From NCBI RefSeq assembly GCF_001431645.1, contig NZ_LLXU01000074.1:106110-170109 (forward strand): a stretch of 64,000 nucleotides of DNA, in the 5' to 3' direction. How positions within the stretch are numbered: the first letter of the stretch is position 1; each line of letters opens with the position of its first letter. Below are positions 39,549-50,657 of the stretch, in pieces. The DNA comes from Stenotrophomonas panacihumi. GTDB taxonomy: Bacteria; Pseudomonadota; Gammaproteobacteria; Xanthomonadales; Xanthomonadaceae. Below the pieces are notes generated by a model. It ran no database searches. It saw only the letters and a program-made list of their open reading frames with translations, and was not told the DNA's origin. The position numbers and the translations under genes are program-made.

Positions 39549-40361
39549 TCAGGCGGCCTGGCGCTGCGTGGCGGCGCCGTCGAAGCGGTAGATGTCCATC
39601 GCCAGGAAACCCATGTCGATGCCGGCATCGATGCGCTGCGCGCCCAGTTCCTCGCCCCCGGCCGCGCCCGCCGCCACGAACAGCGGCAGCAGGTGTTCGT
39701 CGGTGGGATGCGCGCGCTCGGCGTGCGGCGCCTGCCGGCGGTAGTCGAGCAGCGCGGGGATGTCGCTGGCGCGCAGGCGCGCCTCCGTCCACTCGATGAA
39801 GGGCTTCACGTACGGCGCCTCGCGCCCTTCGCCATAGCCGCCGCGGAAATCGTGCAGGTTGTGGGTGATGCTGCCCGAGCCGATCACCAGCACGCCCTGT
39901 TCGCGCAGCGGCGCCAGCGCCCGTCCCACCGCGAACGCATGCGCCGGCCCCAGCCGTGGCTGGATCGACACCGGCACCACCGGGATATCGGCCTGCGGAT
40001 AGAGGAAGCGCAGCGGCACCCACACGCCGTGGTCGAGCCCACGCGCGGGATCCTGCAACGCCGGCAGCCCGGCGTCGTCGAGCAATTGCTGGATTTCCCC
40101 GGCCAGTGCCGGATCACCCGGCGCCGGGTACTGCAGCGTGTACAGCTCGGGTGGGAAGCCGCCAAAGTCATGGACCGTCTCCGGCTGCGCCGCGGCGCCC
40201 ACGAGCGGGCGTGTCGCCAGCCAATGCGCGGTGGCCACCACGATCGCGCGCGGGCGCGGCAGCGCCTGCCCGATCTCGGCCAGGCGTGGCCCGACCCGCC
40301 CCGGTGCCAGGGCGGTCATGGGCGACCCATGCGAAACATAGAGCGACGGCAACGTGGCCAT
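39549..40361 (-). CDS. DODA-type extradiol ring-cleavage dioxygenase (LigB/YgiD superfamily)
   Basis: This 270-aa metalloenzyme has candidate metal ligands His11 (YVSHGSPM), His46 (ATAHW), His167 (SITHNLHD) and His223 ([10 protein letters not shown]), the pattern of the YgiD/4,5-DOPA dioxygenase group. [13 protein letters not shown] at 110-122 is also typical. The physiological aromatic substrate is unknown. The ATG at 40359-40361 is chosen over one 15 nt earlier. Confidence 0.9.
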   Translation of the reverse strand: MATLPSLYVSHGSPMTALAPGRVGPRLAEIGQALPRPRAIVVATAHWLATRPLVGAAAQPETVHDFGGFPPELYTLQYPAPGDPALAGEIQQLLDDAGLPALQDPARGLDHGVWVPLRFLYPQADIPVVPVSIQPRLGPAHAFAVGRALAPLREQGVLVIGSGSITHNLHDFRGGYGEGREAPYVKPFIEWTEARLRASDIPALLDYRRQAPHAERAHPTDEHLLPLFVAAGAAGGEELGAQRIDAGIDMGFLAMDIYRFDGAATQRQAA

Positions 40362-40476
40362 GGTGGTCTCCAACAAGGAAAGCCTAGGCTAGCGCGCCAT
40401 AAGTGCAACGAAAGCCCACCCCGGTCGAAGGTTCGTTCCATCAAAGCAACGATCAGCGCCACGATGGATCCGGTCG

Positions 40477-40614
40477 CGACGATCGCGCGCGGCCCCTGGG
40501 CCCAAGCCCCTTTCGGGACCGTAGGCGACATGGATGTCGCCTACGAGCCTCCATGGATGGATTCACGGCGTGTCCCGAAAGGGGCTTGGGCCCAGGGGCC
40601 GCGCGCGATCGCCG
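40477..40614. repeat. Long-hairpin palindromic repeat, copy 1 (in the 360-nt gap 40362-40721)
   Basis: Two 43-nt arms (40477-40519 and 40572-40614) are inverted copies with one mismatch. The 52-nt centre has its own 12-bp stem (40520-40531/40534-40545, loop GG) with CATGG and a second ATGGATGG unit. The centre is about 90 percent identical to that of copy 2 at 63864-63915, while the outer arms differ but stay self-complementary. The rest of the gap holds only the AKR leader. Confidence 0.8.
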
Positions 40615-40721
40615 GAACGAAGCGTCGCACCGATGGGCAGCCCACGGTGACGCCCACGCAACTTCCGATCCCCGATGCTGTCAGTCCAGAACCAATAGCC
40701 CCCACCCCCACGGAGTTCCTG

Positions 40722-41717
<996 letters not shown>

Positions 41718-41739
41718 CGCGCACTGCCCGCGCGCCGGC

Positions 41740-44718
41740 TCAGCCCGGCGCGTGGCGCAGGCGTTCGATCACCTGCTCCAGCGGCGCCGGCCGCCCCAGC
41801 AGCCAGCCCTGCACCTGGTCGCAGCCGTTGGCCGCCAGCCATTGCAGCTGCGCCTCGTCCTCCACGCCCTCGGCGATCACCTTCAGCCCGAGGTTGTGCC
41901 CCAACGTGATCAGCGCGCGGCAGATCGAGGCATTGCGCTCCTCGCGCTCCACGTCGGTGACGAACGATCGATCGATCTTCAGCGAATCCAGCGGCATGTG
42001 CTGCAGGTAGGACATGCTGGAGAAACCGGTACCGAAGTCGTCCAGCGAGATGCACACGCCCTGCGCGTGCAGGCCATGCATCGCCTTGAGCGCCCGCAGC
42101 GGCTGGCGCATCAGGCTGCTCTCGGTCAGCTCCACATGCAGGCCGCCGCGCGCCACGCCGTGCTCTTCGCAGGCCGCGGCCACGTCGGCGGCCAGGTCGC
42201 TGTGGTGGAACTGCAGGGCCGACACGTTCACCGCGATCGGCAAATCACGCCAACCGTGGTCGGCCAGGCGGCGCTGCGCACGCGCCGCCTCGCGCAGCGC
42301 CCAGCGCCCCAGCGGCAGGATCAGCCCGGTGTCCTCGCACAGTTGGATGAACTCGCCCGGCAGGATCCAGCCGCCGTCCGCCGCCCGCCAGCGCAGCAGC
42401 GCCTCCAGCGCCACTGGCGCGCGCGTGATGCAGTTCGAGATCGGCTGGAAATGCAGCTCGAACTCGCGCCGGTCGATCGCCTGGTGCAGGCGGCCCGCCA
42501 AACGCAGCCGCTCGCTCAGGCGCATCTCGATGCCGGCATGGAAGCGCACCACCGGCTCGCTTTCCTCGCGCGCGGCGTGCGCCGCCTGCGCGGCCTTGGC
42601 GATGACCTCCTCGGCATGCGCCCCGTTGTCCGGATGGCTGGCCACGCCGATGCGCAGGTCGAGCTGGTGGAACGAATCGCGGCCCTGCACCGGCTCGGAC
42701 AGGCTCGCCACCAGCACCTCGATCACCGTATCGAGCGCATGCTGGCCGGAAATGGCGAACACGAAGTCTTCCGCCGGCTGGAACGCCAGCCAGCCATAGC
42801 GGTCGGCCAGCGACTTCAGCCGCTGCTTGAGGTTGCGCAACACCGCCTCGCCGGTCTCGCGCCCGAGCGTGTCGCCGATCAGCTGCAAGCCGCGCAGCTC
42901 GACATGGGCCACGTGGTAGCGCGACTCGCCCAGCTCGCGGTCCAGCCATTCGCCCAGCGCGCGCACCGTCAGCAGGCCGGTGGCGGCATCGTGGCTGGCG
43001 CGATACGCCAGCTCGCGCTGGTAGGCCATGTGGTCGCTGACGTTCTCGGCCAGCGCCAGGCGCGCGCGGATGCCGGCGATTTCCAGCTGCGAGGTGTGCA
43101 CGCGCACGTCGATCAGGCTGCCGTTGCGGCGGCGGTGCACGTGCAGCAGCGGCACCACGCTCTCGCCGGCCGGCGGCAGGGCCGGCGCGTGCAGGCGGTC
43201 CTGCAGCGCCGGCTCGATGTCGGCCAGGTGCATGCGCAGGAATTCCTCGCGGCTGTAGCCGTATTCGCGCACCGCGGCCGGGTTCACTTCCAGGAACATG
43301 CCGGTCTGCGCATCGAACAGCCAGCAGGGCAGCGGGCTGAGTTCGAAGATCAGGCGGAACTGCCGTTGCGCGTCCAGCGCCAGCGACTGGATTTCCACCC
43401 GCTCGCTGATGTCCACCACCGTGCCGGTCATGCGCCGGCTTGGATGGCCGTCGGGCACCAGCGCGCCGCGCACCGACACCCAGCGCTCGCCGAGTTCCGG
43501 CAGCACCAGGCGGAAGGTCATGTCCAGCGTCTCCTCGCCGCGCCACGCGCGGGCGAACGCGCGCGCGAGGCGGCGGCGGTCGTGCGCGTGCACATGGCGC
43601 AGCAACTCGCTGACGGTCAGGCCCGGCAGGTCGGATTCGAAAATCTCCGCCGCCTGCGGCGACCACAGCAGTTGTTCGCCGTCCGGCGCGACCGACCACG
43701 TCCCGATGCCGCCGGCCTGATGGGCCAGGCGCAGCTCCTCGTCGCCGGCGCGCAGGTCGGCCTGCAGGCGCGATTGCCGGCGCTCGGCGCGGCGCAGGCT
43801 GCGCAGCAGGTAGGCATAGCCGGCCAGGTAGCACACGTATACGCCGAGCGAGAGCGCGAACAACGTCCACCACGGCGCCAGCACCTCGCGCTTATCCAGG
43901 CCGGCGTACACGCGGATCGGATACGGCGGCGAGGTGCCGGCGGCGGCGATGCGCCGCGTGCCATCGAGCACGCTGACGTGATCGCCGACCGGCACGATGC
44001 GCGTTTCGTGGCGGAAGCTGCCTGGCGGCATCCGCACCGGCGCCTGCCCGGTGGCGTGGGGCGGCTCGGAACTGCGCGCCAGCACGATGCCCTCGACATC
44101 GGTCATCGACACCACGCCGCGCCGGCCCACGTCCAGGTCGGCGACCAGCCGCTGCAGCTCGCTGCGGCGCAGGCGGGTCAGCACCCAGCGGTCGTCGCCC
44201 ATGTCCACCGCCAGGCGCAGCAGCCATTCGCCGTCGGGACCGCGCTCGGGCGCGCCGATGTACAGCACGCTGCCTTCGCCGCGCCGCGCCGGCACGGTCC
44301 ACTGCGCCAGCGTGGGGTCGCCGCGGCCGTCGGTGAGCGCTTCGCCGGCATCGTCCACCACCACGATGCTCTCGATCTCCGCATGCCGGCTCACCACGCC
44401 GCGCATGGATTCGCTCAGCAGGTCCGGGGCCTGGTCGGGCACGCGGCCGAACAACTCATGCGCATCCCCGGCGATGCCCTGCATCGCGCGCTCCAGGTTG
44501 CGCAGCTCCACGGCCATCAGCCGCTGCGTGCCGGTGGCCAGCGCCATCGCCTGGCGCTGCGCCGCCTCGCTTCGCGCGTGCCAGTCATGCACCAGCACCA
44601 ACGCCAGGCCCACGCCGAGCAGCACGCCCAGCACGATGCCGGCCAAGGTCACGCGACGCAGATGTGGCAGTTCCGGCGGTGCCGGAAGCACGGAGGGGGC
44701 GACGAGGGGCGGCGGCAT
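41740..44718 (-). CDS. Membrane PAS-degenerate GGDEF-EAL cyclic-di-GMP phosphodiesterase
   Basis: This roughly 992-aa protein has one helix near residue 30 (VTLAGIVLGVLLGVGLALVLV), a periplasmic sensor of about 250 residues and a second helix (WTLFALSLGVYVCYLAGYAYLL). Two PAS domains follow, then a GGDEF-like domain whose motif is PAEDF (near 648), so inactive as a cyclase. The EAL domain has EALLRW (near 772), NVSALQF, DDFGTGFSS, KIDRSFV and AEGVED, the residues for hydrolysis. It should lower c-di-GMP on a periplasmic signal. An ATG at 44805 would add 29 residues; neither start has a strong ribosome site. Confidence 0.88.
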   Translation of the reverse strand: MPPPLVAPSVLPAPPELPHLRRVTLAGIVLGVLLGVGLALVLVHDWHARSEAAQRQAMALATGTQRLMAVELRNLERAMQGIAGDAHELFGRVPDQAPDLLSESMRGVVSRHAEIESIVVVDDAGEALTDGRGDPTLAQWTVPARRGEGSVLYIGAPERGPDGEWLLRLAVDMGDDRWVLTRLRRSELQRLVADLDVGRRGVVSMTDVEGIVLARSSEPPHATGQAPVRMPPGSFRHETRIVPVGDHVSVLDGTRRIAAAGTSPPYPIRVYAGLDKREVLAPWWTLFALSLGVYVCYLAGYAYLLRSLRRAERRQSRLQADLRAGDEELRLAHQAGGIGTWSVAPDGEQLLWSPQAAEIFESDLPGLTVSELLRHVHAHDRRRLARAFARAWRGEETLDMTFRLVLPELGERWVSVRGALVPDGHPSRRMTGTVVDISERVEIQSLALDAQRQFRLIFELSPLPCWLFDAQTGMFLEVNPAAVREYGYSREEFLRMHLADIEPALQDRLHAPALPPAGESVVPLLHVHRRRNGSLIDVRVHTSQLEIAGIRARLALAENVSDHMAYQRELAYRASHDAATGLLTVRALGEWLDRELGESRYHVAHVELRGLQLIGDTLGRETGEAVLRNLKQRLKSLADRYGWLAFQPAEDFVFAISGQHALDTVIEVLVASLSEPVQGRDSFHQLDLRIGVASHPDNGAHAEEVIAKAAQAAHAAREESEPVVRFHAGIEMRLSERLRLAGRLHQAIDRREFELHFQPISNCITRAPVALEALLRWRAADGGWILPGEFIQLCEDTGLILPLGRWALREAARAQRRLADHGWRDLPIAVNVSALQFHHSDLAADVAAACEEHGVARGGLHVELTESSLMRQPLRALKAMHGLHAQGVCISLDDFGTGFSSMSYLQHMPLDSLKIDRSFVTDVEREERNASICRALITLGHNLGLKVIAEGVEDEAQLQWLAANGCDQVQGWLLGRPAPLEQVIERLRHAPG

Positions 44719-44914
44719 TACGTGTCGTTCGTCTCCGGTTTCATTCCGCTCATCGGCGGCTCGGCGGGGTTCTTGAACGTCGTCGTCCACCACACTGAAC
44801 CGCATGGGGCGCGCGGAAGGTGAAATCGACCTATTCAGGTGGGTAGCGGTACCTGCCCGCGGGCTGCCGGCCTACACTCCAACGTTTCCGTCCGTCGCAC
44901 CGTCGAGCCGCTCC

Positions 44915-47020
44915 ATGCCACAGCTGCACCGCTCCACCCTGCTTCTCGCCCTGTTGTCCGCCCTGCCCCTGGCCGCCTGCCAGCGCAACGCGCCCGCCGA
45001 ATCCGCCACGGCCGCCACCGCGCCGGCCCCCAGCACCAAACCCCAACTGGGGGCCTTCGGCTTCGATGCCGCCGGCATGGACCGCCAGGTCGCCGCCGGG
45101 GACGACTTCTTCAGCTTCGCCAACGGCAGCTGGGTGAAGACCACCGAGATTCCCGCCGACCGCGCCAGCTACAACAGCTTCACCCGCATCGTCGTCGATA
45201 CCGAGCAGCACACCCGCGATATCATCGAAGGGGCCTCGGCCAACGACCGCGCCAGCGGCGAAGAGAAGAAGATCGGCGACTACTACGCCGCCTTCATGGA
45301 CGAGGCCGGCATCGAAGCCAAGGGCGTGGCGCCGGTGCAGCCGGAACTGGACGCCATCGCGCAGATCGCCGACAAGCAGGCGCTGGCACGTGAACTCGGC
45401 GGCGAACTGCGGGCCGACGTCGACCTGCTCAACGCCACCGATTTCTACACCGACCGCCTGTTCGGCCTGTGGGTCACCGCCGACCTGATGCAGCCCGAAC
45501 GCTACGCGCCGTACCTGGTGCAGGGCGGCCTGGGCATGCCCGAGCGCAGCTTCTACCTGGAAGGCGGCCGCATGGCGCAGCTGCGCGATGCCTACAAGGC
45601 GCACATCGCCAAGGTGCTGGAACTGGCCGGCCAGCCGGACCCGCAGGGCCAGGCCACGCGCATCCTCGCGCTGGAAACCGCCATTGCCCGCGTGCACGCC
45701 ACGCAGGAACAGACCAACGACGTGAAGGCCGGCGCCAACGCGTGGAAGCAGGCCGACTTCGCCGCCAAGGCGCCGGGCCTGGACTGGAACGCGTTCTTCG
45801 ACGCCGCCGGCCTGGGCGCGCAGCAGGACTTCATCGTCTGGCAGCCGCAGGCAGTCGCCGGCACCGCCGCGCTGATCGCCTCGCAGCCGCTGGAGACGTG
45901 GAAGGAATACCTGGCGTTCCGCACGCTGGATCGCGCCTCGCCGTACCTGTCCAAGGCCTTCGCCGACGAGCGCTTCGCCTTCTACGGTGCCACGCTGGAC
46001 GGCACCCCGCAGCAGCGCGAGCGCTGGAAGCGCGGCATCGACGCCACCAACGACGCGCTCGGCGAGGCGGTGGGCAAGCGCTACGTCGAGAAGTACGTCA
46101 GCACCGAAACCAAGGAACGCGCCGAGGCGATGGTGCACAACATCATCGACGCCTTCAGCCGCCGCATCGACAAGGTCGAGTGGATGAGCGCGCAGACCAA
46201 GGCGCATGCCAAGGCGAAGATCGCCGGCCTCACCGTGGCCGTGGGCTACCCGGACAAGTGGCGCGACTACAGCGCGCTGGACGTGCGCCGCGACGACGCG
46301 CTGGGCAACGTCGAGCGCGCCGAGCTGTTCGAGTACAAGCGCAACCTGGCCAAGCTGGGCAAGCCGGTGGACCACGGCGAGTGGTACATGCTGCCGCAGA
46401 CGGTCAACGCGCTGAACGTGCCGCTGGAGAACCGCCTGATCTTCCCGGCGGCGATCCTGCAGCCGCCGTTCTTCGACCCGGCCGCGGACGATGCGGTGAA
46501 CTACGGTGCGATCGGCGCGGTGATCGGCCACGAGATCAGCCACAGCTTCGACAACACCGGGGCGCTGTTCGACGAGCACGGCGCGCTGCACGACTGGTGG
46601 ACGGCCGAAGACCTGAAGAAGTTCGAGGCCGCCGGCAACGCCCTGGCCGCGCAGTTCAGCGCCTACAAGCCGTTCGACGACCTGGCGGTGAACGGCAAGC
46701 TCACCCTGGGCGAGAACATCGCCGACGTCGCCGGCCTGGCGACCGCGCATGACGCCTACGTGCTCTCGCAGCAGGGCAAGCCGGCGCAGGCGCTGGAAGG
46801 CTTCACGCCGGACCAGCGCTTCTTCCTCGGCTTCGCGCAGGCATGGCGCGGCAAGTACCGTGATGCCGCGCTGCGCAATGCCGTGCTGACCGACGTGCAT
46901 GCGCCCGGACGCTTCCGCGCGCAGACCGTGCGCAACCTGGATGCGTGGTATCCGGCGTTCGAGGTGAAGCCGGACCAGCAGCTGTACCTGGCGCCGGAGC
47001 AGCGGGTGAAGATCTGGTAA
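44915..47020 (+). CDS. M13-family zinc metallopeptidase lipoprotein (neprilysin/PepO type)
   Basis: This 701-aa protein has a lipobox LPLAAC (Cys22) and then the M13 fold: GDDFFSFANGSWVK near the start, LPQTVNALNVPLENRLIFPAAIL, the zinc site HEISH (His539, Glu540, His543) and third ligand Glu600 in GENIADVAGL. It degrades peptides at the periplasmic face of an envelope membrane. The ATG at 44915 opens the signal; the frame is open to 44804. A strong terminator follows at 47047. Confidence 0.93.
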   Translation: MPQLHRSTLLLALLSALPLAACQRNAPAESATAATAPAPSTKPQLGAFGFDAAGMDRQVAAGDDFFSFANGSWVKTTEIPADRASYNSFTRIVVDTEQHTRDIIEGASANDRASGEEKKIGDYYAAFMDEAGIEAKGVAPVQPELDAIAQIADKQALARELGGELRADVDLLNATDFYTDRLFGLWVTADLMQPERYAPYLVQGGLGMPERSFYLEGGRMAQLRDAYKAHIAKVLELAGQPDPQGQATRILALETAIARVHATQEQTNDVKAGANAWKQADFAAKAPGLDWNAFFDAAGLGAQQDFIVWQPQAVAGTAALIASQPLETWKEYLAFRTLDRASPYLSKAFADERFAFYGATLDGTPQQRERWKRGIDATNDALGEAVGKRYVEKYVSTETKERAEAMVHNIIDAFSRRIDKVEWMSAQTKAHAKAKIAGLTVAVGYPDKWRDYSALDVRRDDALGNVERAELFEYKRNLAKLGKPVDHGEWYMLPQTVNALNVPLENRLIFPAAILQPPFFDPAADDAVNYGAIGAVIGHEISHSFDNTGALFDEHGALHDWWTAEDLKKFEAAGNALAAQFSAYKPFDDLAVNGKLTLGENIADVAGLATAHDAYVLSQQGKPAQALEGFTPDQRFFLGFAQAWRGKYRDAALRNAVLTDVHAPGRFRAQTVRNLDAWYPAFEVKPDQQLYLAPEQRVKIW

Positions 47021-47046
47021 GCGCTTGACGCTTGCCTGGAACGACG

Positions 47047-47077
47047 AACGGCGGCCAGTGGCCGCCGTTTGTTTTTG
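47047..47077 (+). terminator. Intrinsic terminator of the M13 peptidase gene
   Basis: AACGGCGGCC (47047-47056) and GGCCGCCGTT (47060-47069) form a perfect 10-bp stem followed by TGTTTTTG. Confidence 0.85.
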
Positions 47078-47090
47078 CATGCGACGGGGG

Positions 47091-48008
47091 CTATGGCCAG
47101 CGGCCCAGCACTTCCGGTGGCAATCCCATCCGCCGGCACGCCCGCGGCGCCAGCCCATCCGGCAACGCCGCGCGAAACAGCGGCGCCATGCCGCGCATCA
47201 TCCGCGCCGCGGCGCGGTCACGCGCCCGTTGCCACGCCGTGCGCCCCAGCCGCGCGCACGCCCAATCGGGCAACAACGCCGCGCCGGCACGCAGGAACAC
47301 GTCGCGCGACAACCCCGCCGCCGGTACCGGCAGCCGCGCGCGCCCCAGGACCCCCAGCACTTCCCAGGTGCGCGCATCCACCCGCAATTGCGTCTGCACG
47401 CGCGCGAAATACGTTGCCACCCCCGCTTCGCTTTCCGGCACGTCCACCGCGCCCAGCGCCTCGGCCACGCGGCGCACTTCCTCGTAGTACCGGTCGGCGA
47501 TGGTGGGCGGCACCTCTCGCCCGTAGCGCCGGCATCCTTCCAGGAAACCGTAGGCCTCGGTGACGTGCACCCACGTCAGCAGTTCCGGATCGTCGGCGCG
47601 GTAGGGCACACCGTCCGCGGTCTGCCCGCCGATGCGCGCATGGATGGCCCGCACGCGGGCGATGAGCTTGTCCGCCTCGCCGCGCGGCGCATAGGTCGTG
47701 CCGGCGACGAACGCTGTGGTGCGGCGCAGCCGCCCGACCAGGTCGTCGCGGAAGTTGGAGTGGTCGTACACCGCCGCCAGCGCGCGCGGGTGCAGGGTCT
47801 GCAGCATCAGCGCGCACAGCCCGCCGGCCAGCATGCCGGGGAACTCGGCATGGACGCGCCAGGTGACGCTGCCGGGGCCGAACAGCCCCGGATCGCCCGC
47901 CGGCAGGTCGTACTCGATGCCGCTCTCCCCGCGCGGAAAGGCACCCAGGACCCAGCGGCGGATCTGCGCGGCAGCCGGCGCGGACAGCGTTTTGAACATC
48001 GCGGACAT
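47091..48008 (-). CDS. DUF2236 (MpaB/latex-clearing-like) family protein
   Basis: This 305-aa helical protein has the family marks FGPGSVTWRVHAEFPGMLAGGLCALMLQTLHPRALAAVYDHSNF and TTYAPRGEADKLIARVRAIH in the first half, and LTWVHVTEAYGFLEG later. DUF2236 proteins (MpaB, rubber oxygenase RoxA-like Lcp) bind haem and may be oxygenases; the conserved His and Arg residues here are compatible. ATGs at 48008 and 47999 are both possible. Confidence 0.85.
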   Translation of the reverse strand: MSAMFKTLSAPAAAQIRRWVLGAFPRGESGIEYDLPAGDPGLFGPGSVTWRVHAEFPGMLAGGLCALMLQTLHPRALAAVYDHSNFRDDLVGRLRRTTAFVAGTTYAPRGEADKLIARVRAIHARIGGQTADGVPYRADDPELLTWVHVTEAYGFLEGCRRYGREVPPTIADRYYEEVRRVAEALGAVDVPESEAGVATYFARVQTQLRVDARTWEVLGVLGRARLPVPAAGLSRDVFLRAGAALLPDWACARLGRTAWQRARDRAAARMMRGMAPLFRAALPDGLAPRACRRMGLPPEVLGRWP

Positions 48009-48143
48009 GGACGCGATCGTAACGCGCTCACGCCATGCCGACCCCGCCTTTGGATACTGGAAACGTCGCCAGACGCAGCGCGCCCGCCGCCCCACGGGAC
48101 GGCATGTGCGGTCGCAGCAAGGCGGCAACGGCCCGGCACCCCA

Positions 48144-48171
48144 TTGCCAAGCGCGGTGGAAGTGCTAGAAA
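48144..48171 (+). promoter_or_regulatory. Promoter of the two-helix membrane protein gene
   Basis: TTGCCA (48144-48149), a 16-nt spacer and TAGAAA (48166-48171), about 66 nt before the ATG at 48238. The -35 matches five of six bases. Confidence 0.5.
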
Positions 48172-48237
48172 TAAGGCGCCTGAAGATCCGCCAGTGCCGC
48201 AAGCCGTTCGTACCAGCCAACTGTTCGGGAGCTCGTC

Positions 48238-48837
48238 ATGATCGCTTTGTTCAAGGGTTTGGGTTTGTTGCTGGATGACAACGCGCTGCATCGCGAGCCG
48301 TTCGAAGTACAGGTCGCGCATTGGCGCGACAAGACCGACAAGCAGATCGACGAGGAAGTCGAACTGCTCACCGTCGCCAAGAAGCAGTGGGTGATCGCCT
48401 CGATCATCGGCTGGCAGGCGATCTCGCTGATGCTGCTGGGCGTCATCGCCCACCAGCTGTGGCAGCACGACTACCACGTCACATTCAGCCGCGTGGTGAT
48501 CGTGTTCACCTCGTGGGTCTCGATCCTGTTCGTGATGTGGTACATCGCCGACCTGTTCGACCACAGCGCCGGCTTCGAGCGCTGGCTGCGCGCCTTCAAC
48601 AGCCGCGCGCGCCTGGCGCCGGACGCCGACACCGTCGAATGCGTGGCCGACGCGCTGGAGATGGCGCGCCGCTACCCGGAAGTGCTGCGCTACAAGCAGG
48701 AAGTCACCAACCACCGCGAGATGCGCCACGAGGACATCGTGATCATGCGCGAGATGGGCCACCTGCGGCAGTACTCGGAAATCGTGCGCGAGCTGGATCG
48801 CTACGACGGCGCGCCGAAGCTGGTCGTCAACGGCTGA
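48238..48837 (+). CDS. Two-helix inner-membrane hypothetical protein
   Basis: This 199-aa protein has two central helices (WVIASIIGWQAISLMLLGVIAHQLW and VVIVFTSWVSILFVMWYIADLF). The N-terminus is amphipathic and the C-terminal cytosolic part of about 85 residues is charged (MARRYPEVLRYKQEVTNHREMRHEDIVIMREMG in part). GGGAG lies 6 nt before the ATG. I recognise no family. It is monocistronic, with its own promoter and terminator. Confidence 0.75.
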   Translation: MIALFKGLGLLLDDNALHREPFEVQVAHWRDKTDKQIDEEVELLTVAKKQWVIASIIGWQAISLMLLGVIAHQLWQHDYHVTFSRVVIVFTSWVSILFVMWYIADLFDHSAGFERWLRAFNSRARLAPDADTVECVADALEMARRYPEVLRYKQEVTNHREMRHEDIVIMREMGHLRQYSEIVRELDRYDGAPKLVVNG

Positions 48838-48884
48838 CGGCAGCGGAGCGGCTCCCGCCGCGAACCACGGATCCAGAACGCAGG

Positions 48885-48904
48885 ACGGGGGCTTTCGCCC
48901 CCGT
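48885..48904. terminator. Bidirectional terminator
   Basis: ACGGGGGC (48885-48892) and GCCCCCGT (48897-48904) pair around TTTC between convergent genes, extended by partial AGAAC/GTTCT pairing outside. Confidence 0.65.
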
Positions 48905-48930
48905 TCTGCTTATCGCGTGACCGCCACCGA

Positions 48931-50541
48931 TCAATGCACCGCGGCAGCCGCCTGCTCCACCGACGGCGTGCGCCAGCCGCTGCGCACGCCCCACACGTAG
49001 AACACCAGGCCGACCGCGGCCACCACGGCCAGGTCCACGCCATACGGCAGGTAGCCATGGCCGCCGAACGTGGTGCTGCCCGCCCACGACAGCAGCGCCA
49101 CCACCGGCAGGTAGACGATCATCCACCACGCGCCCTTGAGCTGGCGGCCGAAATCGTGCCAGCGCGCCTTCGCCTGGTAGTACGCATACACCGGCAGCGC
49201 CACGCCCATCAGCAGGATGATCTCGCCGGTCAGCGGCCAGCGCGCCCAGTACAGCAGCTCGGTGGCCATCACGAACGCCACCGCCGCCATCACCGGCAGC
49301 GCGAACACGCGCAGCGGGCGGTGGAATTCCGGGGCGGTACGGCGCAGCGACATCACGCTGACCGGGCCGGTGAGGTAGGAAATGATCGTCGCCACCGAGA
49401 TCACCGCCGCCAGCGTGCCCCAGCCGCGGAAGAAGAACAGGAACAGGTAGGACACGGCGAGGTTGAAGATCATCGCCGGGCGCGGCACGCCCCAGTGCGC
49501 GTGCACCTGGCCGAGGATCTTCGGCATCGTGCCGTTCTTCTCCATGCCGTAGATCATGCGCGCGGTGGTGGCGGTGTAGGTGATGCCGGTGCCCGAGGGG
49601 CTGATGAAGGCATCCACGTACAGCAGGATCGCCAGCCAGTGCAGGTTGACGATGATGGCCAGTTCGGCGAACGGCGAGCGGAAGTCGATGCCGTGCCAGC
49701 CGGCCTTGGCCAGCAGGTCCGGCGGCACCGCGCCGATGTAGGCCACCTGCAGGATCACGTACACCACCGTGGCCAGCGCGATGGAGCCCAGCACCGCGAA
49801 CGGGATGCTGCGGCCGGGGTTGCGCGCCTCGCCGGCCAGGTTCACCGGGCTCTGGAAGCCGTTGAAGCTGAAGACGATGCCGGCGGTGGCCACGGCGGTG
49901 AGCACGGCGGCGAAGTCGATGACATGCGCATCGCCATGCACGCCGACGGAGAAGTTCTCGCCATGGAAGCCGCTGGCGATCAGCGCCAGGCCGGTCGCCG
50001 CCGGCACCACCAGCTTGAACACGGTGATGGCGGTGTTGGAGCGCGCGAACAGCTTCACGCTCCAGAAGTTGAGCAGGAAGTACACCAGCACCAGCACCGC
50101 GGCGATCAGCAGGCCCGGCACGGTGAGCTCGCCGGCGCCACCGGGGTGGGACACGTAGAGGTTCTGCGCCCACTGCCACGGCCAGGAGGCCATGTACTGC
50201 ACCGAGGCCTCGGCCTCGACCGGGATCACCGAGACGATGGCGATCCAGTTCGCCCAGCCGGCGATGAAGCCGACCAGCGAGCCGTGCGAGTAGTGGCTGT
50301 AGCGCACCATGCCGCCCGATTCGGGGAACATCGCGCCCAGTTCGGCGTAGGCCAGCGCGATGGTGGTGATGATCGCCGCGCCCAGCACCCAGGCCCATAC
50401 CGCGCCGGGGCCGGCCAGGCCGGCCGCGCGCCAGGCGCCGAACAGCCAGCCGGAGCCGATGATCGAGCCCAGGCCGGTGAGCATGAGGGCGAAGGGTCCG
50501 ACTTCGCGGCGGAGCGCGGTGGGGTGCTGCGGAACGGTCAT
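48931..50541 (-). CDS. APC-family amino acid permease
   Basis: This 536-aa protein has about twelve to fourteen helices. The first-helix motif FALMLTGLGSIIGSGWLFG is the substrate-binding GSG of APC transporters, and the sixth-helix part GIVFSFNGFQSPVNLAGEARNPGRSIP is also typical. The ATG at 50539-50541 is preferred over one 33 nt earlier. Substrate unknown; amino acids are likely from the family. Confidence 0.88.
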   Translation of the reverse strand: MTVPQHPTALRREVGPFALMLTGLGSIIGSGWLFGAWRAAGLAGPGAVWAWVLGAAIITTIALAYAELGAMFPESGGMVRYSHYSHGSLVGFIAGWANWIAIVSVIPVEAEASVQYMASWPWQWAQNLYVSHPGGAGELTVPGLLIAAVLVLVYFLLNFWSVKLFARSNTAITVFKLVVPAATGLALIASGFHGENFSVGVHGDAHVIDFAAVLTAVATAGIVFSFNGFQSPVNLAGEARNPGRSIPFAVLGSIALATVVYVILQVAYIGAVPPDLLAKAGWHGIDFRSPFAELAIIVNLHWLAILLYVDAFISPSGTGITYTATTARMIYGMEKNGTMPKILGQVHAHWGVPRPAMIFNLAVSYLFLFFFRGWGTLAAVISVATIISYLTGPVSVMSLRRTAPEFHRPLRVFALPVMAAVAFVMATELLYWARWPLTGEIILLMGVALPVYAYYQAKARWHDFGRQLKGAWWMIVYLPVVALLSWAGSTTFGGHGYLPYGVDLAVVAAVGLVFYVWGVRSGWRTPSVEQAAAAVH

Positions 50542-50657
50542 GGGCGATCGGCGGGACGGCAAAGAATCGCGCATGATCGCAGATGCAGGGGGGCCGAGTC
50601 ATAGCGCAGCGCGCCATGAGCCTGCACGCACCAAGCCGGTGCAGCGGATGAACCGCT

